Shown one piece after another: positions 1 through 8,800 of a stretch of DNA of 64,000 nt (its first letter is position 1; every line of letters starts with the position of its first letter). Below the pieces are notes generated by a model that did not search any database, was not told the origin of the DNA, and worked only from the letters and a program-made list of their open reading frames with translations. This DNA is from Comamonas sp. (GTDB lineage Bacteria; Pseudomonadota; Gammaproteobacteria; Burkholderiales; Burkholderiaceae_C). The position numbers were made by a program, and so were the translations under genes. Location: contig JAQVCA010000001.1 of assembly GCA_028690035.1 (NCBI GenBank), positions 343,940 through 407,939 on the forward strand, read 5' to 3'.

Positions 1-2
1 TG

Positions 3-65
3 GAGGATTTTGAAGTGCTGCACTACCAGCACCACCCGGCCATCAAAGCGCCAGTGGCCGTGTAA
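3..65 (+). CDS. 3' end of an unidentified gene
   Basis: This is the C-terminal tail of a plus-strand reading frame that begins before the window. It has 20 codons ending in VAV and a TAA stop at 63-65. It converges on efp and shares the bidirectional terminator that follows. The remaining peptide has no motif I recognise, so I assign no function. The call rests on frame, the stop and its position just before a terminator. Confidence 0.5.
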   Translation, partial: EDFEVLHYQHHPAIKAPVAV

Positions 66-87
66 AAGCGCGCCTGTACGGGCCATA

Positions 88-119
88 AAAAAAGCTTCTC
101 TACGCAGAGAAGCTTTTTT
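88..119. terminator. Bidirectional Rho-independent terminator
   Basis: The 8-bp stem GCTTCTCT / AGAGAAGC has an ACGC loop and is flanked by six A on the left and six T on the right. It can therefore end transcripts from both directions. It lies between the convergent gene tail at 65 and efp. Confidence 0.9.
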
Positions 120-143
120 GTGTGGCAACCGCTTGTGCTTGCT

Positions 144-698
144 TTAGACGCGCTTGCGGTATTCGGCAGTGCGGGTGTCGATTTCCACCTTGTCGCCTTG
201 GTCCACGAAGATGGGCACTGGCACTTCAAAGCCGGTCGCGATCTTGGCTGGCTTGAGCACCTTGCCCGAGGTGTCGCCCTTGACGGCTGGCTCGGTCCAG
301 GTGATTTCGCGCACCACGATGGTGGGCAGCTCCACCGAAATGGCTTTGCCGTCGTAGAACACCACTTCAGCGGTCATGCCGTCTTCCAGGTAGTTCAGCG
401 CGTCGCCCATGTTTTCGGACTCCACTTCGTACTGGTTGTAGTCGGCATCCATCCAGACGTACATCGGATCGGCGAAGTAGGAGTAGGTGCACTCTTTCTT
501 GTCCAACACCACGTTGTCCATCTTGTCATCGGCCTTGAACACCACTTCGGCGCCCGTGTTGGTAAGCAAGCCCTTGAGCTTCATGCGAACGGTGGCAGCG
601 CCACGGCCACCACGGGCGTACTCGGTGCGCAGAACAATCATGGGGTCTTTGCCCTGCATGATGACGTTACCGGCGCGGATTTCTTGAGCGATTTTCAT
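144..698 (-). CDS. efp: Elongation factor P (Arg32 type)
   Basis: EF-P (184 aa, the normal length) enters stalled ribosomes and promotes peptide bonds at consecutive prolines. The three-domain EF-P/eIF5A fold is complete. The tip of the first loop reads ARGGRGAA with arginine at residue 32. This is the residue that EarP rhamnosylates in Pseudomonas and Neisseria, where E. coli has a beta-lysylated lysine. It lies 51 bp downstream of earP on the same strand, so target and modifying enzyme are probably co-transcribed. Transcription ends at the hairpin at 88-119. Function and modification type follow from family knowledge; the residue and gene pairing are visible here. Confidence 0.97.
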   Translation of the reverse strand: MKIAQEIRAGNVIMQGKDPMIVLRTEYARGGRGAATVRMKLKGLLTNTGAEVVFKADDKMDNVVLDKKECTYSYFADPMYVWMDADYNQYEVESENMGDALNYLEDGMTAEVVFYDGKAISVELPTIVVREITWTEPAVKGDTSGKVLKPAKIATGFEVPVPIFVDQGDKVEIDTRTAEYRKRV

Positions 699-749
699 AG
701 TATGTGAACGGGTTAGATGGTGCGGGCACCAAGCGGAAAAACGCGGATT

Positions 750-1850
750 TTAGCTTTTTTCAAAAATAAATCTCCGCAATTGATCAAGAAGGCCATCCTG
801 CGCCCACAAGCGCTGGCGCGCGGCACGCACGCAGTCGCCCCATTCCTGCAGCACCTGCGCGCTGATGGGCGGCAAGCTGGTGGCAGCGGTCACGCCATTC
901 CACGCCCAGTGGAAGGCACGCAAGCTGGCCGGGGCCTGCAGCCAATCCAAAAATGCCTGCAGCTTGGCATGGTGGGCATCGTCGTCCTGGGGGTAGATGT
1001 GCCACACCAAGGGCTGACCCGCCCACAGCGCGCGCACCAAAGAATCTTCGCCGCGCACCAGATTGAGGTCACTGGCCCAGAGCAGCGCATCAAACTGTGG
1101 CTGTGCGCACGGCTTCAAGTATGAAATAGAGAGCTGCTCGCGCTTATCTGATAAGGGCTGATGGCCAATTTTGTTTAAATTTTTTAAGGCCTGCTGCACT
1201 GCAACCGTGGGCCGCCCCGGCGTGACCAGCAGCTGCACAGGCTGCGCCTGCGGCAATGCCATCAGCTGTTGCAACCACGGCTCCAGCGCTGCGGGCTCGT
1301 AGCAAAACAGGGTGATGGCCAGCGCCTGCGGCGCAACGGCATGCTGCTGGCGCCAAGCCCAGCGATCAAAACCCGCTTGGCGCTGCGCCAGATCGTCCTC
1401 GCGCAGCAGGCCACCTGTGCCAGCCGTAAAGCCCGGATAAAAAAACCAGCGCGTCAGCCCCTGACCTGGGCCATGCTGAATGGGGGACGGCAGGCGGTGG
1501 CAGCGCTCTACATAGGTCTCGGCACTCAGGTATTCCAGATTGACCAGTGGCACGGGCTGCTGGGCCAGTGCCTGCAAATAAGCGGCAGGCGCTTCGCAAC
1601 CAAAGGCCTCGATGACGGCCTGTGGCGCCACGGCAGCATCCCAAGGTGCGTCGTAGGGCAGCACCTGCACCCCGAGGCAGCCCTGGGGTGCCATCCAGGT
1701 CAGGGCACTGGCGTCGTCCACGCGCAAGCGCACCGTGTCGCCACGCTGCGCCAAGGCACAGGCCAGGCGCCAACACACGCCAATATCACCAAAATTATCA
1801 ATAACTTGGCAAAAAATATCCCAGCGCAGCGGGGGCAAGGCAGCAGGCAT
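750..1850 (-). CDS. earP: EF-P arginine rhamnosyltransferase EarP
   Basis: This enzyme transfers rhamnose from dTDP-rhamnose to Arg32 of EF-P. The frame is open further upstream, but the ATG at 1850 gives MPAALPPLRWDIFCQVIDNF, which places the conserved N-terminal strand correctly (366 aa). Residues D18 and D22 in the DNFGD motif correspond to the two catalytic aspartates described in Pseudomonas EarP. The C-terminal RGEDS and WHIYPQ motifs hold the conserved acidic residue and the nucleotide-sugar site. It is followed by efp in the same direction. Oddity: codons around 1121-1190 are AT-rich and coincide with a copy of the dispersed repeat, giving a lysine-rich stretch (KNLNKIGHQPLSDKREQ) just before the strand leading to the catalytic region. 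Confidence 0.95.
   Translation of the reverse strand: MPAALPPLRWDIFCQVIDNFGDIGVCWRLACALAQRGDTVRLRVDDASALTWMAPQGCLGVQVLPYDAPWDAAVAPQAVIEAFGCEAPAAYLQALAQQPVPLVNLEYLSAETYVERCHRLPSPIQHGPGQGLTRWFFYPGFTAGTGGLLREDDLAQRQAGFDRWAWRQQHAVAPQALAITLFCYEPAALEPWLQQLMALPQAQPVQLLVTPGRPTVAVQQALKNLNKIGHQPLSDKREQLSISYLKPCAQPQFDALLWASDLNLVRGEDSLVRALWAGQPLVWHIYPQDDDAHHAKLQAFLDWLQAPASLRAFHWAWNGVTAATSLPPISAQVLQEWGDCVRAARQRLWAQDGLLDQLRRFIFEKS
1121..1190 (+). repeat. Dispersed AGCTGCT repeat inside earP
   Basis: The sequence around AGCTGCTCGCGCTTATCTGA, then GGCTGATGGCCAATTTTG, matches the single-copy form of the repeat seen at 38620 and 52052. It is clearly AT-richer than the surrounding gene, stays in frame and adds no stop codon. 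The boundaries are approximate. Confidence 0.6.
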
Positions 1851-1890
1851 GGACACCCTTGTGAAGCCATCAATGGGCAAAAAAAGACAA

Positions 1891-1921
1891 AAAAAATCCC
1901 GCCACATGGGCGGGATTTTTT
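1891..1921 (-). terminator. Terminator after tRNA-Val
   Basis: The stem TCCCGCC / GGCGGGA with a 5-nt loop is flanked by A and T runs. On the minus strand it begins about 9 nt after the tRNA CCA end, so it most likely ends the tRNA transcript before earP. Confidence 0.85.
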
Positions 1922-1929
1922 AAAGAATT

Positions 1930-2006
1930 TGGTAGGCGCGATTGGATTCGAACCAACGACCCCCACCATGTCAAGGTGGTGCTCTAACCAACTGAGCTAC
2001 GCGCCT
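1930..2006 (-). tRNA. tRNA-Val (anticodon GAC)
   Basis: The full cloverleaf reads on the minus strand: acceptor arm AGGCGCG / CGCGCCT, D arm TAGCTCAGTTGGTTAGAG, anticodon loop TTGACAT, T arm GGTTCGAATCC, and an encoded CCA end (77 nt). The anticodon GAC reads GUC and GUU valine codons. Confidence 0.95.
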
Positions 2007-2209
2007 GCTTTTCAACAGAAGCCGCGATTCTATACCAATAAAAATCCAGATGGAGCGTTGGCTGCCAACTTCCGAACAGAAAAAGGCATGGCTCCCAACC
2101 TACTCAAGTGCGCGCAGGCAGCGGCAATAGGGGCTTAGGGTGTCAAGACTTGGGAAAATCCCTAGAATCCGTCCCTTCTTTGATTCTTCTCTGCATAAAA
2201 AATACTGCC

Positions 2210-2539
2210 ATGACACACGTCGTCACAGAAAACTGCATCAAGTGCAAATACACCGATTGCGTGGACGTTTGCCCCGTGGATTGCTTCCGCGAAGGCCCGA
2301 ACATGCTGGTCATCGATCCCGATGAGTGCATCGACTGTGCGGTGTGCATCCCTGAATGCCCGGCAGATGCCATTTTTGCGGAGGAAGACACCCCCGCCGA
2401 TCAGCTGCAATTCATCAAGCTCAACGCCGAATTGTCTTTTGCCAAAGGCTGGACCAGCATCACCAAACGCAAAGCCGCGCTGGCCGATGCCGATGAATGG
2501 AACGGCAAGCCCGGCAAACTGGCCATGCTGGAGCGCTGA
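2210..2539 (+). CDS. fdxA: 7Fe ferredoxin FdxA
   Basis: A small soluble electron carrier (109 aa) with one [3Fe-4S] and one [4Fe-4S] cluster, of the Azotobacter FdI type. The ATG at 2210 gives [20 protein letters not shown]. Cysteines 9, 12, 17, 21 and 25 and the second motif [12 protein letters not shown] carry the ligands expected for the two clusters, including the CP pairs. The C-terminal extension of about 50 residues (ends KLAMLER) is typical of the proteobacterial subgroup. It stands alone between tRNA-Val and the convergent GGDEF/EAL gene. No clear Shine-Dalgarno is visible. The redox partner cannot be inferred from the context. Confidence 0.95.
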   Translation: MTHVVTENCIKCKYTDCVDVCPVDCFREGPNMLVIDPDECIDCAVCIPECPADAIFAEEDTPADQLQFIKLNAELSFAKGWTSITKRKAALADADEWNGKPGKLAMLER

Positions 2540-2578
2540 GCACAAGATCCCACGTCCCACGCCCCACGTGCCGCTGGC

Positions 2579-5500
2579 TTAGATGGCTTGGTCGGCATGG
2601 TGGCGGCGCCACAACGCCTCAAACACCGGCAGCGGCACCGGTGGGCTGAGCAAATAGCCCTGCCAGGCATGGCAACCGCTGCACTCCAAAAACTTGCGCT
2701 GTGCCTCACTCTCAACCCCCTCGGCCGTCACCTGCAAATTCAGGCTTTGCCCCAGGGCGATGATGGTGCGTGCAATGGCGGCGTCGTTGGCATCGTGCAG
2801 CACATCGCGCACAAAGCTTTGGTCGATTTTCAATTCCTGCAGCGGCAAGCGCTTCAGGTAGGCCAACGATGAATAGCCGGTGCCAAAGTCGTCCAAGGAA
2901 AAACTCACCCCCAGCGCGCGCAGCTGCTCCATTTTGGTGATGGTGCCGGCAATGTCCTGCAGCAATATGCCTTCAGTCAGCTCCAGTTTGAGGCGCTGCG
3001 CCGGCGCGCCGCTGTGCCGCAAAGCTTGCTGCACCTGCTCTACAAAGCTGGGCTCATAAAACTGCCGGGGGCTGACATTGACGGCCAGCACCACTTCCTG
3101 CAACCCGGGCTGGCTGGCCCACTGTGCCAGGGTGGTACACGCCTGAGCGATCACCCACTGCCCCAGCGGCACGATAAGGTTGCTGCTCTCGGCCAGAGGA
3201 ATGAACTGCCCTGGTGAAATAAAGCCCTTGCCCGGGTGCTGCCAGCGCAGCAGCACCTCGGCACCCACAATGCGGTAGCAATCGACTTGGGGCTGGAAGT
3301 ACAGCACGAACTGTTCTTGTTGCAAGCCTTGGCGCATATCGGCTTCGAGTGCTGCCTTTTCCGTAACGGCCACTTGCATCTGCGGATCGTAAAAACGCAA
3401 AGCGTTGCGCCCTGCAGTCTTGGCCTGGTACATGGCGATGTCGCAGCGTTGCAGCAGCTCATCCACGCTGTGCCTCTGCCCCTGAAAAACGCTGATGCCA
3501 ATACTGATGGAGGTATGTAGCAACTGCTCGGCCACGGGCAGCGGCTCTTGCAGTGCATCCAGCAAGGCCTGGGCCTGGGCCTCAGCGGCCTGTGCTGCCG
3601 CCTGGGCACTGTCGCCCAGCTCACTCATCACCAGCACGAACTCATCGCCGCCCAGGCGCGCCAGGGTATCTTCGTCGTGGACGCAAGCACGCAGGCGCTG
3701 CGCCACGGCGCACAGCAGGCGGTCGCCCTGCTCGGGCCCCTGGGTGTCGTTGATGATTTTGAAGTGGTCAAGATCCAGCATCAGCACGGCGCCCCACTGT
3801 TGGTTGCGCACGCTCAGAGCCTGCGCCTGGGCCAGGCGATCGATCAGCAAGCGGCGATTGGGCAACTGCGTGAGGGAGTCAAAGTACGCCAGACGGCGGA
3901 TTTCCTCCTCGGCGGCTTTGCGCGGCGTCAAATCCTGCAGCACGATCACATCGCCACCTTCGATGCACTGGCCCGACAGCTCCACGGCACGCACCTGTCC
4001 GCTGCCGGTGGTGATGTTCAACTCCAGCGGCTCAATATACCCATCGCTGCTGCGCTGTGCCTGGATATAGCGCGCTTGCCAGGTCTGCATGGCCTGACGG
4101 CGCTGCTCCACATCGGGCACCAGCAATGACCACCATGCTGCTGCATGGGGCACCTGCTGGGCGTTGTAGCCAATGATGTCTGTGTAGCGGGTGTTGCGGT
4201 ACACGATTGCATCGTTCAGCTCCAGACTGACCCCTACCGGGATGTGGCTCAGGATGTTGCGCAACCGCGTTTCGCTGTCGCGCAGGGCTTGCTCCATGCG
4301 TTTGCGCTCGTCGATGTCCTGAATCACGGCAAACGTTTGCCTGCGCTGGGGGTCGTGGGTTTGCACCATGGACACGGTCAAGCCCACCCAGAGCACCTGC
4401 CCATTCTTGTGGCGGTAGCGCTTTTCAAACTGGTAATACTGAATCTGCCCAGACAGCAGCTGGCCCAGCAACAGGTCTTCGCGCTGGGCATCTTCTGGGT
4501 GATTCAAGTCGCGCAAGCGCAGGCTGTACATCTCTTGGCGCGTGTAGCCGAGCATTTCGCAAAGTTTGTTGTTGATGAGCAGCAGGCGCCCGACACCGAC
4601 CTGCGCTTGCTGGCCCACAAACTCGTGCTGTGCCACTCCCACGGCCGCCTGGTTGAACAGCGCCAAAAAGCGTTGCTCGCTCTCTTGCAAGGCCTGATCC
4701 AGCTGCTGCGCATGGCGACGCTCGCGCTGGCGCGTACGCATCCACCACATCACCTGGGCTGCCAGCAGCAAGGCGGTCACCATGCCGCCCAATGCCAGCA
4801 CCAGGGGCTGGCGCTCCTCGGTGGGCGATAGAAAACTGTGCATCGGCTGGGCCTGCAGCACCCAGCGCCGCCCGCCCACCTCCAGCGTGCGCTGCCACTG
4901 CAGATCAGCATCCCACAGGGGCCCCTGGCGGCTGCCCATCAGCGTCGCGCTGCCTGGGGCCTGCACCGCATCGCGCCAGCCATGGTCGCTCAATTGCCAG
5001 GCCAGGCCCTGCGTGTAGCCTTGTGCGTTGATGGCTTCGAGCACATCGCTCAAACGCACGGAGATGCCCACTGCCCCCAGAAAATGCTCCTGCCCTTGGC
5101 CATCGGTGTGCCATACCGGCACACGCAGCACCACGCCAGTGCGCAAACTTTGTTCCTGGCGCAACTCGAAGGGCGCCGAAGCCGTCAGCGCTCGCGTACG
5201 CCGCGCGCGCTCGATGGCCTGCAGGTTGGCCGGCTGGCTGTGGATATTCAGGCCCAGCACCGCGGCATTGCCTGCCAGAGGCCAGACAAAATCGGCAACA
5301 TAAAACTCGGTTTGCCCTTCCAGCACCGGATGCACGACAAAGCGCTGCGGCAAGCTGCCATCCAGATGCGCATCCTGGCGCGCCTGCGCCTCGAATGCCG
5401 CGCGCTGGCGCGCGGGCACATAGCGCGTGAAGTGCAGATTGCGCATGCCGGGCAGCCAGCTGCTGCGCTCCAGCTGCTGCGCCGCGCGCTCGAACTGGCT

Positions 5501-5791
5501 GCGGCTCAGCTGGGGCTGGACGACCAACAAATTGCCCACGCCGTAGAGCACCTCGCTCAGCCCGCCCATGCGCTGCTGCAGCTGGTCGGCCCAGCCCTGG
5601 GCCTGGCGCTCAAAGCGCTCTTGTGCCAAGGTGCGGATGCTGTTGCGCTGCTGCTGCCACAGCAGCGTGCAGACCAACGCGCCCAGCGCCAGCACCACGC
5701 ATGCAGCACCCCAGGGAGGCAAGATCCAGCGGGAAGACTCAGGGGCGGGTGCGGCAGGCAGCGGGGTTGTGGGTAGCACAGCGGTGGTCAC
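2579..5791 (-). CDS. Membrane CHASE-PAS-PAS-GGDEF-EAL cyclic-di-GMP enzyme
   Basis: A 1070-aa inner-membrane protein. A first membrane segment lies near residues 25-45, then a periplasmic CHASE-type sensor (about 90-300), a second membrane segment near 330-350 (MVTALLLAAQVMWW), two PAS domains (about 365-620), GGDEF (about 635-800) and EAL (about 820-1065). The cyclase motif LGGDEF is intact, but the four residues where an RxxD inhibitory site would sit read HDED, so product inhibition at that site is unlikely. The phosphodiesterase motifs EVLLRW, ELTEG, LDDFGTGYS, KIDQSF and AEGVE are intact, so both activities look possible. It lies 54 bp downstream of hrpA on the same strand. The start codon is GTG without an obvious Shine-Dalgarno, so the N-terminus is uncertain. 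Confidence 0.93.
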   Translation of the reverse strand: MTTAVLPTTPLPAAPAPESSRWILPPWGAACVVLALGALVCTLLWQQQRNSIRTLAQERFERQAQGWADQLQQRMGGLSEVLYGVGNLLVVQPQLSRSQFERAAQQLERSSWLPGMRNLHFTRYVPARQRAAFEAQARQDAHLDGSLPQRFVVHPVLEGQTEFYVADFVWPLAGNAAVLGLNIHSQPANLQAIERARRTRALTASAPFELRQEQSLRTGVVLRVPVWHTDGQGQEHFLGAVGISVRLSDVLEAINAQGYTQGLAWQLSDHGWRDAVQAPGSATLMGSRQGPLWDADLQWQRTLEVGGRRWVLQAQPMHSFLSPTEERQPLVLALGGMVTALLLAAQVMWWMRTRQRERRHAQQLDQALQESEQRFLALFNQAAVGVAQHEFVGQQAQVGVGRLLLINNKLCEMLGYTRQEMYSLRLRDLNHPEDAQREDLLLGQLLSGQIQYYQFEKRYRHKNGQVLWVGLTVSMVQTHDPQRRQTFAVIQDIDERKRMEQALRDSETRLRNILSHIPVGVSLELNDAIVYRNTRYTDIIGYNAQQVPHAAAWWSLLVPDVEQRRQAMQTWQARYIQAQRSSDGYIEPLELNITTGSGQVRAVELSGQCIEGGDVIVLQDLTPRKAAEEEIRRLAYFDSLTQLPNRRLLIDRLAQAQALSVRNQQWGAVLMLDLDHFKIINDTQGPEQGDRLLCAVAQRLRACVHDEDTLARLGGDEFVLVMSELGDSAQAAAQAAEAQAQALLDALQEPLPVAEQLLHTSISIGISVFQGQRHSVDELLQRCDIAMYQAKTAGRNALRFYDPQMQVAVTEKAALEADMRQGLQQEQFVLYFQPQVDCYRIVGAEVLLRWQHPGKGFISPGQFIPLAESSNLIVPLGQWVIAQACTTLAQWASQPGLQEVVLAVNVSPRQFYEPSFVEQVQQALRHSGAPAQRLKLELTEGILLQDIAGTITKMEQLRALGVSFSLDDFGTGYSSLAYLKRLPLQELKIDQSFVRDVLHDANDAAIARTIIALGQSLNLQVTAEGVESEAQRKFLECSGCHAWQGYLLSPPVPLPVFEALWRRHHADQAI

Positions 5792-5845
5792 CAGAAAAAG
5801 GGCAGCTCATACAGCTCAGGGCGCATAGTAAGCCGAGAGCAGGCC

Positions 5846-8800
5846 TTAATGCTGCAACTGTGCCCAGACTTTGTCCAGCCGCTTGCTGCTGACCGGGTAT
5901 GGCGTGCGCAACTCCTGGGCAAAAAAGCTCACGCGCAGCTCCTGCAACATCCAGCGGTACTCCTCCAGACGCGCATCGTGCTGGCCTTTGCGCTGGGCCA
6001 AGAGGCGCGTGTAGCGCTGTTCCAGCGGCTGCAGCTCTTTGAGGCGGGCGGCGTCGCGCGCCGGGTCGGCGCGGTATTTGTCCAGGCGCACCGCAATCGC
6101 TTTCAAGTAGCGCACCACGTGCTGCAGCTGCACCCACGGCGTGCGGGCGATAAAGTCTTTGGGCATCACATCCTGTAGCTGCTTGGCTGCGTCCTGCGTG
6201 GCTTCAGGGGCATTTTTGGTGTCCTTGATTTTGCGCTGGGCCGCCGCGTATTCGGTCAGGATGGCACTGGCCAGACGGGCCACCTCCTGGGCGATGAGCG
6301 TCAAGCGCGCGCGCCCGTCCTGAATACGCTGGGCAAACTGCTCGGCATCCTGCGGCAACGGCTCTTGCAAAAAGGCGCGATCCAGTGCCACATTCAAAAT
6401 CTGCGCGCGCAGTTCTTCTTGCGTGCCCAGCGGCATGTAGGCCACGGCCATTTTTTGCAGATCGGGAATGTTCTTTTCTAGGTACTTGAGCGCATCCTTG
6501 ATCTGCAACGCAAACAAGCGGCGCAGCCCCAGGCGGTGGCGCGCAGCGGCCAGTTCGGGTTCGTCAAACACCTCGATGGTGACGGCATCGCCCTGGTCGA
6601 TCAGCGCCGGAAAGCCCATCAGCGTTTGTTTGCCTTGCTGGATTTCCATCAGCTCGGGCAGCGTGCCAAAGCTCCAGCTGGTGTAACGCGTCTCCGCAGC
6701 CACCGCAGCCGATGCAGGGGCATTGGTTTTTTTAGGAGCTGCTTGCGCTTGATCTTGCTTGTTTTCAGGTACTTTTTGGCTTGAAACCTTTTCAGAATCA
6801 GCGCCAGCAGCTATTTTTAATGAAGCAAGCGCTTGAAACGCCCCGCGCGCCTTGCTGCCCCATTGGGCTTTGAGGGCGGCGATATTGCGCCCCTGGGCCA
6901 GCTGGCGGCCATGCTCGTCGGTGATGCGCAGGTTCATGAACAGGTGCGGGCTGAGCATGTCCAGCTTGAAATCTGTGCGCTTGATGTCCAGCGACGTCTC
7001 GGCGCGCGTTTGCTGCAGTAGCGCATCGATCAAGCTGCCCTGTGCCCAGCGCGTGCTGTCCAAGAAATGCTCGGCCAGGCGCTGGGCGTGCTCAGGCAGC
7101 GGCACAAAGCGGCTGCGCGGGCGCTGGGGCAGGCTTTTGAGCAGCGCATGGATTTTGTCTTTGAGCATGCCGGGCACCAGCCACTCGGCGCGCTCTTCGC
7201 TCACCTGGTTGAGCACAAACAGCGGCACCGTCACGGTGATACCGTCGCGCGCATCGCCCGGGTTGTGCAGATAGCTGGCACTGCAATCGACACCGCCCAG
7301 CTTGACGGTTTTGGGAAAGCGGTCGGTGGTGATGCCTGCCGCCTCGTGGCGCATGAGCGCATCGCGCGTCAGGTGCAGCAGCTTGGGCTGCGCTTGGCTG
7401 GCGCTGCGGTACCACTTGTCGAAGGTCGCGGCGCTGAAGATGCCGTCGGGCAGATGCTGGTCGTAAAAGGCGTAGATCAGCTCGTCATCGACCAGCACGT
7501 CTTGGCGGCGGCTTTTGTGCTCCAGCTCTTCCACCTTGCGCATGGTCTTGAGGTTGGCGGCCAGAAAGGGCCAGTGGGTTTCCCACTCGCCCTCCACCAG
7601 CGCGCGGCGGATGAACATTTGGCGCGCATCCACCGGATCGATGCGGCCATAGCTCACGCCGCGGTGGTTGTAAACCACGAGGCCATAGAGCGTGGCGCGC
7701 TCGTAAGCGATGACGTCGGCGCGTTTTTTGCTCCAGTGCGGATCGAGCAGCTGTTTTTTCAGCAGGTGCGCACCGACTTCTTCCAGCCAGTGCGGCTCAA
7801 TGGCGGCAATGCCACGCCCGTACAGGCGCGAGGTTTGCACCTGCTCGGCCGCGACAATCCAGCGCCCGGGCTTTTTCGAGAGGTGTGCGCCCGGATGGGG
7901 GTGGAATTTGATGCCGTGCGCGCCCAAGTAAGCATCGCTTTCCTCGCCCTTAAAACCGATGTTGCCCAACAGGCCCGAGAGCATGGACAGGTGCACCGCG
8001 TCGTAGCCCGCGGGCTCGGTGTTGATGGGCCACTTGTGCTCGCGCACCACGGTCAGGAGCTGGGAGTGGATGTCGCGCCACTCGCGCACGCGGCGGATGT
8101 TGATGAAGTTTTGGCGCAGCAGCTGCTCCCACTGGCGGTTGCTCAGCTTGTGCGTGTCTTGCCCCAGCGAGACGGCAGGCTGTGCTGGCAGCGCTGGTTG
8201 CGGCACTGGGGCCAGCGCACGCTGGGCCACGGGCAGCACGGCCTGGTTGCGTGCTGCGGGGCGCGTGGCCGTCTGTGCGGCCGTGTGCGCGGCCATTTCC
8301 TTGCGCGAGGTGGCCACGGCCTTGCCTCCGCGTGCATCGTGCAGCCACTGCCACAGGCGGATGTAGCCAGAAAACTCGCTTTTTTCGTCGTCGAACTTGG
8401 CGTGCTGCTGGTCGGCTTGGGCTTGCGCCTCCAGGGGCCGATCGCGCACGTCCTGCACACTCAGCGCGGCGGCAATGATCAGCACCTCGGCCACGGCGCC
8501 GCGTGCGCGCGCCTCCAAAATCATGCGCCCCACACGCGGATCGAGCGGCAGACGCGCCAGTTGCTGGCCCATGGGCAAGAGCTGGCCGCGTTCATCCACG
8601 GCGCCCAACTCTTGCAGCAGCTGGTAGCCATCGGCAATGGCGCGGCCCGAGGGCGCTTGCAGGAACGGGAAGTTCACCACATCACCCAGGCCCAGGCTTT
8701 TCATACGCAGGATGACGCCCGCCAGCGACGAGCGCAGCACTTCGGGGTCGGTGAAGGCATCGCGCTGGTTGAAGTCGGCCTCGTCGTACAGGCGGATGCA

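Noticed and set aside
8116..8326. Ala/Pro-rich insertion in HrpA (about residues 515-585) as another repeat copy
   Set aside because: The DNA is GC-rich and lacks the AGCTGCT / GCGCTT arms, so it looks like ordinary low-complexity linker.
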